From contig CAZJAT010000044.1 of NCBI GenBank assembly GCA_964544145.1, positions 1 to 8,530 of the forward strand: DNA of 8,530 bases, written 5' to 3'. Under the pieces are notes generated by a model. That model saw only the letters and a list, made by a program, of their open reading frames with translations. It was not told the DNA's origin and ran no database searches. The translations under genes were made by a program, and so were the position numbers. Source of the stretch: CAZJAT01 sp964544145 (GTDB taxonomy: Bacteria > Hydrothermota > 32-111). Within the stretch, counting starts at the first letter, position 1. Each line of letters opens with the position of its first letter. Of this stretch, positions 1 to 6,167 are shown in pieces.

Positions 1-922
1 GCGGTTGAGGAAGATCTGTTACTGCCCCTACACAAATTTCTTCATCACCAATAACAGATTTACGAATATACATACACTTTTTCACCAATTCTCTTTGGTA
101 TCTATTTTTCGCCATGAAAATTTGCCAGATAATATCCTTGTTTTCAATTTCCTGCAGAGCTTTTTCAAATGGCTTATGGCCCACTTCATCTGTGCAGTTC
201 AGTAATTGAATCTGCAGTAAATTATCATTTAAAACAGGTGAAATAAGCGTATTCCCATCTGTTTTGAATACAAAAACGCGCACATCCCTATAATTATATT
301 GTGAAGTTTGATCTGATATCTCGGTGAATGCATTTCTTCCCTCACGTTCTATCAATTCTACTGCATTATCAACTATAATTCTTATGAATTCTTTTTCTTC
401 ATGCGGGTAATCTATACCCCCTCCGACAAATAATTCATTACCTTCAGGTGTTGTTACCTTAAAATGGCAAGATGATTTTGGAATAGGATAGAAATTTCCC
501 GGTTCCCACCATGAGTAATGAACCCAAGCATGCGGATTATTCTTGTCTTCTAATGCATTTAATACAAGCTGAGTAATTTTTTTACCATTATGATCGGTTA
601 TACAACTTAGATCCTGACCTTCTAAATATTTCATTCCTGCATTATAAATGTTGTTTCCATTAATATCATATATGTATAAATAAAAATCTTTTGTATGGTA
701 AATATCACGATTTGATTTGAAATAATCAATACTGCTCATCCCATCATTTTCTAATATCTTAGCAGCATTATAAACAAATTTTACTAATTGCTTGGTATCG
801 CGATATTGATACATTGAGATGTCCAATGATTCATACTCATCTCTACAACCGGGAAAAAACAGTGTTGTCATTATACTAATGCTCAGAACAAGTATTGAAA
901 TAGATTTTGTGTTTATATACAT
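1..922 (-). CDS. Lipoprotein with tandem Cache-like sensor domains (C-terminus outside window)
   Basis: Open from the ATG at 922-920 to the window edge with no stop, 307 codons visible. Residues 1-25 form a signal peptide ending in FFPG before Cys26, a plausible if atypical lipobox, so it is probably a lipid-anchored extracytoplasmic protein. Residues about 70-160 look like a Cache fold: a YLYIYDINGN strand-turn-strand, then DHNGKKI, then an AWVHYSWWEPG motif followed by a PK-containing strand and an FVGGGI strand. Residues about 170-305 repeat the plan, with RVFVFKTDGN, a DEVGHKPFEKA helix, IIWQIF and an ICVGAV strand. Cache domains bind small ligands outside the cell, usually at the front of chemoreceptors or kinases; here there is a lipid anchor instead of a first membrane helix. 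A downstream domain could lie beyond the edge. The start is supported by a GGAGG five bases upstream. It is divergent from thiN. The Cache call is from motif pattern only. Confidence 0.75.
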   Translation of the reverse strand, partial: MYINTKSISILVLSISIMTTLFFPGCRDEYESLDISMYQYRDTKQLVKFVYNAAKILENDGMSSIDYFKSNRDIYHTKDFYLYIYDINGNNIYNAGMKYLEGQDLSCITDHNGKKITQLVLNALEDKNNPHAWVHYSWWEPGNFYPIPKSSCHFKVTTPEGNELFVGGGIDYPHEEKEFIRIIVDNAVELIEREGRNAFTEISDQTSQYNYRDVRVFVFKTDGNTLISPVLNDNLLQIQLLNCTDEVGHKPFEKALQEIENKDIIWQIFMAKNRYQRELVKKCMYIRKSVIGDEEICVGAVTDLPQP

Positions 923-1020
923 TCTTCCCTCCGGAGGTACATATATTTTATTAGAATGTTTAAATAAATTCTGGTGTATTTTTATTATTTTGCCAAATGC
1001 CATTATTTCTCATGAAATAA

Positions 1021-1048
1021 ATTATATCATTTTTAATATTTAAATCAA
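1021..1048 (-). promoter_or_regulatory. Putative promoter of the Cache lipoprotein gene
   Basis: Read on the minus strand, TTGATT (1048-1043) is followed after 16 bases by TATAAT (1026-1021). The predicted transcript would begin near 1014 and leave a leader of about 90 bases before the ATG at 922. The -10 box matches consensus perfectly and the -35 matches four of six. The surroundings are very AT-rich, so chance matches are possible. Confidence 0.45.
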
Positions 1049-1097
1049 TAAAATAAGAGACATTGTCAATTTGACTCTTTTAATTTTAACCGTAATT

Positions 1098-1106
1098 TGA
1101 TATAAT
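1098..1106 (+). promoter_or_regulatory. Extended -10 promoter of thiN, giving a leaderless mRNA
   Basis: TGATATAAT is a perfect extended -10 element (TGn plus TATAAT, 1101-1106). The only -35 candidate at 17-base spacing is weak (TTTTAA, 1078-1083), as is usual for extended -10 promoters. Transcription would start about seven bases after the -10 box, at or next to the thiN ATG at 1113. No Shine-Dalgarno sequence lies between the box and the ATG. Confidence 0.5.
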
Positions 1107-1112
1107 TATTAT

Positions 1113-1715
1113 ATGAAAGAGATACTAATAGTTGGTAATGGAGAAAACATCATAGAGCCGGAAAAGATAAGAGCATTTTCTGATATTATATGTGCTGACG
1201 GTGGGTATAGACATGTAAAAAATATCAAGAGTGATGTCCTTGTTATTGGTGATATGGATTCAATCGGCAAAACAAAACCTAAAAATGCTATTGTTTACCC
1301 TAAAGATAAGGATTACACAGATACTGAATTATGTATAAAATGGGCAATCAAAAATGGATATACACATATATACATTACAGGAATATATGGTTCAAGACCG
1401 GACCATTTTCTTGCGAGTGTTTTTCTGCTAGAGAAATACAGAAAGTATAATATAATGCTGCTAACCGATAATTATGATATTTTCCTCATAAAACCATATA
1501 TAGAATACAGTTTTTCACATATGACAAGCAAGGCAGTTTCATTCTTTTCAATAAAAAACAAAACGCAAATAATTGAATCACACGGTTTTTTATATAATCT
1601 CAGTGGATTGACATTAAAGGTACATACACCAATAGGGGTGTCAAACAAAATAACAAAAACGGATGCTTACCTGTACTATGAAAAGGGGCTTTTGCTATGT
1701 TGTCTGGAAAACTGA
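1113..1715 (+). CDS. thiN: Thiamine pyrophosphokinase
   Basis: Transfers pyrophosphate from ATP to thiamine, giving thiamine pyrophosphate and AMP (EC 2.7.6.2) in the cytoplasm. The 200 residues carry the family landmarks in order: ILIVGNG in the first strand (4-10), ADGG (28-31), GDMDS (46-50, acidic metal/substrate residues), KDYTDTE (66-72) and the GSRPDH motif (93-98). They are followed by the beta-sandwich thiamine-binding half (about 130-195), which has GVSNK where the family usually has GxSN. Length is normal for bacterial ThiN. The ATG is the natural start because the first strand begins at residue 4, yet no ribosome binding site precedes it, and an extended -10 box ends six bases upstream. 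The 3' end overlaps the next gene by 19 bases, so the two are probably co-transcribed and translationally coupled. No TPP riboswitch is seen upstream, which fits a salvage rather than a biosynthetic role. Confidence 0.92.
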   Translation: MKEILIVGNGENIIEPEKIRAFSDIICADGGYRHVKNIKSDVLVIGDMDSIGKTKPKNAIVYPKDKDYTDTELCIKWAIKNGYTHIYITGIYGSRPDHFLASVFLLEKYRKYNIMLLTDNYDIFLIKPYIEYSFSHMTSKAVSFFSIKNKTQIIESHGFLYNLSGLTLKVHTPIGVSNKITKTDAYLYYEKGLLLCCLEN

Positions 1716-4207
1716 GTATTATAATAATTTTTCTTTCCTTTTCTATTATCATCTTTGCAAATGACAAAGAAATTGTTGAGTATGCATTGGAAAATGCGGG
1801 ATTCCCGGTGAATGCTTTGGAATACAAGAAAGATTTCGGAGTGAATGAGGAATACACGAATTTATATGCAGATAAGATACTCAATAATCCTCTTTACTTT
1901 TTTGATTACAGAGACAGCGTATTGAAATGCTTAGAAAAACCAATGATTGATGGTTATTACAGTGATATAAATAATATATTTGATTTGATTGGAATTTTCA
2001 ATGAAGATATGATTGATATATTGCATAGTGAAATACCGCTTGATTTTAATAAATCAGTTTCAATTGTATCATTGATTCCTATTCTGTTTTTTGATGATTC
2101 GCTGGATTATTTATACAGAGGTGCTATAGAACGTAACCTTAATGCAACCGCCCCGATATGTTCTCTTGATGCTGAATCAATATTCGTATTCCTTAGGCAT
2201 ATAGAGCTAAATACATCAAGAATGGAAAAGCTTGTTAATGAATTTGTAGAGCAATTGCAGAAGATATATTCGTCAGGTTTACTTTCAAGTATTGATACAT
2301 TTATTGAGGCAGGTCATGTTATAATAGGTTCATCTCAAGATGATGTATATTCAATGGACTGCGATTTTTTGATTGATCCGGGAGGAAATGATTATTATAT
2401 TAATCAGGGAGGCGTTGTTTATCCATATACAAAACGTATTAAGTTTATTGCTGATTTTTCCGGTAATGACACATATATGTCCACAGATTCATTCTCTGTA
2501 TCTTTAGGTGCTGTCAATGGAGTCTCAATTGTATATGATTATCAAGGGGATGATGTATATAGAACATATAATTTCTCGCAAGGTGCAGCTTTTATAGGTT
2601 TATCCATGTTGATTGATAAATATGGTAATGATTATTATTCATCCGGGATATTTTCACAGGGAGCTGGTGCATTCGGCAAGGGTATATTGATTGATATATC
2701 AGGTAATGATGTCTATACGGGTGCTGCATATAATCAGGGTTTGGGCTTTGTGAGGGGCATAGGAATGCTGATTGACTCAATTGGAAACGATACATATAGA
2801 AGCGGTACCTTTATGAGACACAAACCACTGCTTAAGGATGACTATCTGTCAATGGGGCAGGGATTCGGTATGGGTATGAGACCTGATTATGCAGGTGGTT
2901 TAGGGATATTATTTGACAATGAAGGCAGTGATTCCTATTATGCGTCTGTGTTTGGTCAGGGAGCTTCATATTGGCATTCAATAGGTATGCTTGTTGATCA
3001 AAGTGGCAATGATTATTATTATGGTGCCGAGTATCTGCAGGGTGCAGGTATTCATCTTTCAGTTGGGGGACTCTTTGACAATAGGGGAGATGATATGTAT
3101 TTCTCCAGATTCGGTCCATCACAGGGTGAGGGTCATGATTTCGGAGTTGGTATATTAATAGATGATGAAGGCGATGATAATTATACTGTCTCAGGCGGGC
3201 AGGGTGTGGGACTTACCAATGGGGTTGGAATTCTTATAGATAAGAAGGGTAGGGACAATTATTACACATCAGAGAATATACATAGTGGCGATGTAACGAA
3301 GGCACGAGAATTCTATGGGTATGGTTTATTTATTGATCTTGAGGAGAAGGATTTTTTCTCGCACAAAACAGATAGCAGCATAATTAAGATTAAACATATC
3401 TATGGAATCAGATACGATGATACAGTGTCTGTCAACGAATCCTATCCTGATACGTTTAGTGTTGATAAAAATATGGAAATTGAGAAACTCTTTGAATTAG
3501 CTTCTATGTGGCAGGTAAGAGAGGTGATTCCATTGGTGCAGAAAGCAAGGAATACCTTGAACAAAAGGGATGATGCATTTGATTATATTGTCAATGAAAA
3601 AATGGATACGCAGAGTGGTTTGGAGCTTAGAGCAATTGTTTCATTCTTTGAATCAGATGAAGATAAATATGGTTATAAATTGCTCGAATTGCTTGATTCA
3701 AGAGATGAACAGATAGTAAAGAATACACTCTATGTGATAGGTAAAATAACTTATAATGATGCTTATAACAATGTGAAGAAACTTACAAATAGTAATGATG
3801 AATCCATTGTACTTAATGCTGTTCATACAATCGGTTTGATGGAAATTGCCGATGCTCTTGTTTATCTTACGGATATTTTCATGAAAACTGATAATTATAG
3901 ATTAAAGATTGAGATTTTAACTGCCTTGAAGAATCAAAATGAGAATTATTATGAACTCTTTATCAATGAATTCAATGATAATGAGCAGCTTAATTATGCA
4001 CTCGCCGGCTATCTTTCTTCATTTGATGAAGCTGTTGAGTTGGTTGTGAAAAAGGTGGATAAGGATTTTAATGATTATCTGATACTATATCTATATACAA
4101 TTAATAGTCATAATAATACTATTATAAATGAGCTTATCGATGTAAATGGATCTGATTCTCCAAGAATAAAATTTTTGAAGAACAATATTAATTCACATAT
4201 TAAATAA
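1697..4207 (+). CDS. Secreted GNDxY-repeat protein with HEAT-like C-terminal domain, function unknown
   Basis: 836 residues. Residues 1-21 (a lysine at 5, then a long Ile/Leu/Phe core ending in FAND) form a signal peptide, so it is exported to the periplasm or cell surface. Residues about 22-223 are mixed helical with no motif I recognise. Residues about 224-555 hold about 12 degenerate copies of a ~26-residue unit: three or four hydrophobic residues, D, two variable residues, G-N/D-D-x-Y, a short variable stretch, then QG-x-G and a glycine turn. Such regular short units suggest a beta-solenoid, with the acidic GxDxY turn a possible calcium site. Residues about 590-836 contain paired amphipathic helices like HEAT repeats (for example DEQIVKNTLYVIGKI and DESIVLNAVHTIGLM), usually protein-binding. 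The ATG lies inside thiN with AAGGGG eight bases upstream, and this start gives the signal peptide. No enzymatic motif is evident; an adhesive, scaffold or envelope role is conjecture. Confidence 0.8.
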   Translation: MLSGKLSIIIIFLSFSIIIFANDKEIVEYALENAGFPVNALEYKKDFGVNEEYTNLYADKILNNPLYFFDYRDSVLKCLEKPMIDGYYSDINNIFDLIGIFNEDMIDILHSEIPLDFNKSVSIVSLIPILFFDDSLDYLYRGAIERNLNATAPICSLDAESIFVFLRHIELNTSRMEKLVNEFVEQLQKIYSSGLLSSIDTFIEAGHVIIGSSQDDVYSMDCDFLIDPGGNDYYINQGGVVYPYTKRIKFIADFSGNDTYMSTDSFSVSLGAVNGVSIVYDYQGDDVYRTYNFSQGAAFIGLSMLIDKYGNDYYSSGIFSQGAGAFGKGILIDISGNDVYTGAAYNQGLGFVRGIGMLIDSIGNDTYRSGTFMRHKPLLKDDYLSMGQGFGMGMRPDYAGGLGILFDNEGSDSYYASVFGQGASYWHSIGMLVDQSGNDYYYGAEYLQGAGIHLSVGGLFDNRGDDMYFSRFGPSQGEGHDFGVGILIDDEGDDNYTVSGGQGVGLTNGVGILIDKKGRDNYYTSENIHSGDVTKAREFYGYGLFIDLEEKDFFSHKTDSSIIKIKHIYGIRYDDTVSVNESYPDTFSVDKNMEIEKLFELASMWQVREVIPLVQKARNTLNKRDDAFDYIVNEKMDTQSGLELRAIVSFFESDEDKYGYKLLELLDSRDEQIVKNTLYVIGKITYNDAYNNVKKLTNSNDESIVLNAVHTIGLMEIADALVYLTDIFMKTDNYRLKIEILTALKNQNENYYELFINEFNDNEQLNYALAGYLSSFDEAVELVVKKVDKDFNDYLILYLYTINSHNNTIINELIDVNGSDSPRIKFLKNNINSHIK
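2366..3361 (+). repeat. Tandem ~26-codon repeat region (about 12 units)
   Basis: Protein-level repeat within the secreted protein, residues about 224-555. Successive units read FLIDPGGNDYY, FIADFSGNDTY, IVYDYQGDDVY, MLIDKYGNDYY, ILIDISGNDVY, MLIDSIGNDTY, ILFDNEGSDSY, MLVDQSGNDYY, GLFDNRGDDMY, ILIDDEGDDNY, ILIDKKGRDNY and a decayed last copy LFIDLEEKDFF. Most are followed 5-8 residues later by QG. The sixth unit has about 14 extra residues (about 371-386) between its GNDTY and its QG. DNA identity between units is low, so the array is old and not a recent slippage expansion. Confidence 0.85.
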
Positions 4208-4213
4208 TATCCC

Positions 4214-4260
4214 TTGACAAAATAAAATATAATGATAACTTTATATAAAGAAATTGTTAT
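4214..4260 (+). promoter_or_regulatory. Promoter and probable ArsR operator of the six-gene operon
   Basis: A perfect TTGACA (4214-4219) lies 56 bases before the arsR start. A matching -10 box is unclear: GATAAC sits 14 bases downstream and TAACTT 16, while the good TATAAT at 4228-4233 has no -35 at the right distance. The same stretch holds a perfect 12-base palindrome CTTTATATAAAG (4239-4250) nested in ATAAC (4235-4239) and GTTAT (4256-4260) arms. AT-rich dyads overlapping the promoter are typical ArsR/SmtB operators, so negative autoregulation is inferred. Confidence 0.5.
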
Positions 4261-4262
4261 AT

Positions 4263-4269
4263 AAAGGAG
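4263..4269 (+). promoter_or_regulatory. Ribosome binding site that sets the arsR start
   Basis: AAAGGAG lies five bases before the ATG at 4275. It falls downstream of the in-frame ATG at 4254, which has no ribosome binding site and would add seven residues (MLYKGVR) encoded by operator and Shine-Dalgarno sequence. The 4275 start is therefore preferred. Confidence 0.8.
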
Positions 4270-4274
4270 TGCGT

Positions 4275-4601
4275 ATGAAAGTGCTGCTAACTACGCTCAA
4301 AGCATTGTCGGATAAGACGCGTCTGCGTATAGTGAATTTGCTGATGGAGGATGAGTTGTGTATTTGTCAGATTCAGGCTGTTTTGAACATGTCTCAACCA
4401 AGGATATCACGCCATATAAGGATTCTAAAAGAAGCAGGATTGCTGAAATCAAGAAAAGAAGCACAAATGACATTTTACTCCATAGTCATGAAGAGTGATA
4501 AAGTAATATTAGATGCGCTTAATGAAAATATGAAGAATGATAAATTGTTTAGAAAAGAGAGGAAAATAGGTATAAAAATTCCATTATGCAGAGGTCAATA
4601 G
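4275..4601 (+). CDS. arsR: ArsR-family metalloid-responsive repressor
   Basis: A 108-residue winged-helix repressor, the usual size for ArsR/SmtB proteins. The sequence follows the classical arsenic ArsR pattern: ALSDKTRLRIVNLL in helices 1-2, ELCICQI (27-33) in the metalloid-binding helix, SQPRISRHIRILKEAGLL as the recognition helix, then a wing ending in FYSI. Cys29 and Cys31 match the CxC pair of the R773 ArsR site; its third cysteine, three residues on, is absent. Cys105 near the C-terminus is a possible extra ligand. It probably represses this operon from the palindromic site just upstream and is released by As(III), or a similar soft metalloid, bound to the cysteines. The arsC ATG follows one base after the stop codon. 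Confidence 0.88.
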   Translation: MKVLLTTLKALSDKTRLRIVNLLMEDELCICQIQAVLNMSQPRISRHIRILKEAGLLKSRKEAQMTFYSIVMKSDKVILDALNENMKNDKLFRKERKIGIKIPLCRGQ

Positions 4602-4602
4602 A

Positions 4603-4995
4603 ATGAAAAAAATTACAGTATTATTTGCATGCGTTGAAAATTCATTCAGAAGTCAGATTGCTGAAGGGGTAGCAAAAAAATATTTTAATGACAGAATTAG
4701 TGCTTATTCAGCAGGTTCACAACCATCGGGCAAGGTCCACCCCAATGCCCTTAATGTACTTGAAGAAATCGGAGTTGATGGCAGGCGTCATTATTCTAAG
4801 GGTTTTGATGAATTACAAGAGAAAGATTTTGATTGTTTAGTAACAATGGGCTGCGGAGAGATATGTCCATTTGTTACCGCAAAGAAACACTTGTCATGGG
4901 ATTTACCTGATATAAAAAATGACTCCATTGAAAAAATAAGAGTGCTGAGAGATCTTATAAAGAAAAAAATACAGAATGAAATATTGGAGGAATAA
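4603..4995 (+). CDS. arsC: Arsenate reductase, low-molecular-weight phosphatase type
   Basis: 130 residues. Reduces arsenate to arsenite in the cytoplasm by a cysteine cascade. The anion loop is C10-VENSF-R16, the CX5R signature of LMW tyrosine phosphatase-type ArsC, followed by SQIAEG and YSAGSQPSG as in that family. The resolving cysteines are Cys84 and Cys88 in MGCGEICPF, resembling the GCGxxCP form rather than the wider-spaced Staphylococcus pI258 pair. Asp103 in DLPD is the likely general acid. The loop has Glu12 and Phe15 where pI258 ArsC has Gly and a second Cys. Oxidised enzyme must be reset by a thioredoxin or low-molecular-weight thiol, and thioredoxin-like genes follow in the operon. 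The ribosome binding site AGAGG lies within the end of arsR. A protein-tyrosine phosphatase function is less likely given the resolving cysteines and context. Confidence 0.88.
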   Translation: MKKITVLFACVENSFRSQIAEGVAKKYFNDRISAYSAGSQPSGKVHPNALNVLEEIGVDGRRHYSKGFDELQEKDFDCLVTMGCGEICPFVTAKKHLSWDLPDIKNDSIEKIRVLRDLIKKKIQNEILEE

Positions 4996-5457
4996 ATGTT
5001 TATTAGGACTTTAAATATAATCATACTCATATTGATTGTTATGACAATAAGTGGATGTAAACCATCGGATAATATTAATAAGGAGCAGAATACAATAGAC
5101 AATACAGCTAAGGAAAAAGCCATTTTAGACCAATCATCGGAAAAGAGCAATGGAAGTTCTGAAGATGAAGATATTGTGCTGAGATTTTTGGAAATTGGGT
5201 CTGATGGCTGTGTGCCTTGCAAGATGATGAGGCCTGTTATGGAGAAAGTTGAAGAAAAGTATTCTAATGTGCGGGTACTGTTTTATGAAGTATATTCAGA
5301 TACAGGTAGGGTTGCTGCACAGACGTACAAGGTCCGCCTCATACCAACACAGGTGTTTCTGGATAATGAGGATAATGTAGTTTCAAGACATGAAGGATTC
5401 TATGCATATGAGGATATGGCAATATTTATTGACAGTTTCATAAGCGAGAATAAATAA
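4996..5457 (+). CDS. Thioredoxin-like lipoprotein (CVPC)
   Basis: 153 residues. Residues 1-20 are a lipoprotein signal peptide with lipobox ISG before Cys21, so the protein is anchored on the outer face of the inner membrane (or carried further out). Residues 22-60 are a polar Asn/Lys/Ser/Glu-rich linker. Residues 60-153 are a thioredoxin fold with active site C72-VP-C75 and the cis-proline loop IPT (Pro117), followed by VFLDNEDNVV and a final helix. It abuts arsC with no gap, has a strong GGAGG site, and overlaps the next gene by one base. The downstream CcdA-like protein is the likely electron source, making this an extracytoplasmic reductase. Its target is not evident: candidates are exposed cysteines of the permease or extracytoplasmic thiol-bound metalloid. 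Being outside the cell, it is not expected to recycle cytoplasmic ArsC directly. Confidence 0.87.
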   Translation: MFIRTLNIIILILIVMTISGCKPSDNINKEQNTIDNTAKEKAILDQSSEKSNGSSEDEDIVLRFLEIGSDGCVPCKMMRPVMEKVEEKYSNVRVLFYEVYSDTGRVAAQTYKVRLIPTQVFLDNEDNVVSRHEGFYAYEDMAIFIDSFISENK

Positions 5458-6158
5458 TGGAAGGAATTTTTACTTCTTTGACACAGATACTTTATAAGAG
5501 TGTTGCCCTGGCAATAGCGGGATCATTCATATGGGGCATATTGAGTATTTTGCTAAGCCCGTGTCATCTTGCAAGCATACCTCTGATAATTGGATATGTA
5601 TCCCGCAATGAGACGAAGAATACATACACAGCATTTGTTATGTCTATACTGTTTGGCATTGGCATTTTGCTGTCAATTATAATTGTCGGTATCATCACCT
5701 ATTTCACAGGTCATCTCATTGGTGATGTGGGTTTAGTGGGCAATATTATTGTTTCAATTATATTTATCATAGTGGGACTGTATTTTCTTGATATTATCTC
5801 TCTGGACTTCATAGGTATTTCACAAAAACACATATCAGACAAGGCGGGAAAGGGTGGTGCATTCATTTTGGGTCTTATATTCGGCATAGGCTTGGGTCCA
5901 TGCACATTTGCTTTCATGGCTCCCGTTATGGGGCTTGTGCTGAGCAATGCATATAATAATACTTTCATATCCATAATGCTTATACTTGCTTATGCAGTCG
6001 GGCATTGCCTGCTTATTGTCATAAGCGGCACTGCAACTGGATTTGTGCAGAAAACGATTAATTTCAATGCCAAATCAAAGACAGCATTTATATTGAAAAA
6101 GTCCATAGGAGTAATAATTATATTGGCAGGTATTTACTGGTTTATTAAATCTATTTAA
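5457..6158 (+). CDS. ccdA: CcdA/DsbD-type membrane electron transporter
   Basis: 233 residues with about six membrane segments (roughly 16-34, 58-82, 93-114, 132-152, 160-190, 210-231). The two redox cysteines sit in the expected places: C36 in LLSPCHLASIP, matching the CcdA/DsbD SPC motif of the first segment, and C149 in GLGPCTFAF in the fourth. The family moves reducing equivalents from cytoplasmic thioredoxin across the inner membrane to an extracytoplasmic thioredoxin-like partner. Partners are encoded on both sides: the lipid-anchored CVPC protein directly upstream (one-base overlap, so translational coupling) and the soluble CPKC protein at the operon end. No cytochrome c maturation genes are near, so the symbol reflects the fold rather than a role in cytochrome biogenesis. 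Confidence 0.88.
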   Translation: MEGIFTSLTQILYKSVALAIAGSFIWGILSILLSPCHLASIPLIIGYVSRNETKNTYTAFVMSILFGIGILLSIIIVGIITYFTGHLIGDVGLVGNIIVSIIFIIVGLYFLDIISLDFIGISQKHISDKAGKGGAFILGLIFGIGLGPCTFAFMAPVMGLVLSNAYNNTFISIMLILAYAVGHCLLIVISGTATGFVQKTINFNAKSKTAFILKKSIGVIIILAGIYWFIKSI

Positions 6159-6167
6159 GGAGTAGTA

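Noticed and set aside
5..205. Small plus-strand reading frames at 5-205 and 819-1043
   Set aside because: The first lies antisense within the Cache lipoprotein gene and the second runs from that gene into the divergent gap. Neither has a ribosome binding site or recognisable motif.
1055..1079. AAGAG/CTCTT dyad and GTCAA-T-TTGAC palindrome between the divergent genes
   Set aside because: Arms are only five bases with different centres, in an AT-rich region. It could be an operator, but nothing distinguishes it from chance.
923..1112. TPP riboswitch upstream of thiN
   Set aside because: No CTGAGA-type core or paired helices are present in this AT-rich 190-base gap, and the predicted transcript has no leader to hold one.
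2592..3122. Minus-strand frames at 2592-2795 and 2832-3122 rich in His, Gln, Tyr and Asn
   Set aside because: They mirror the GNDxY repeat codons on the opposite strand. The odd composition comes from the repeat, not from a gene.
4254..4274. Longer ArsR starting at the ATG at 4254
   Set aside because: That ATG has no ribosome binding site, and the extra codons consist of operator and Shine-Dalgarno sequence for the ATG at 4275.
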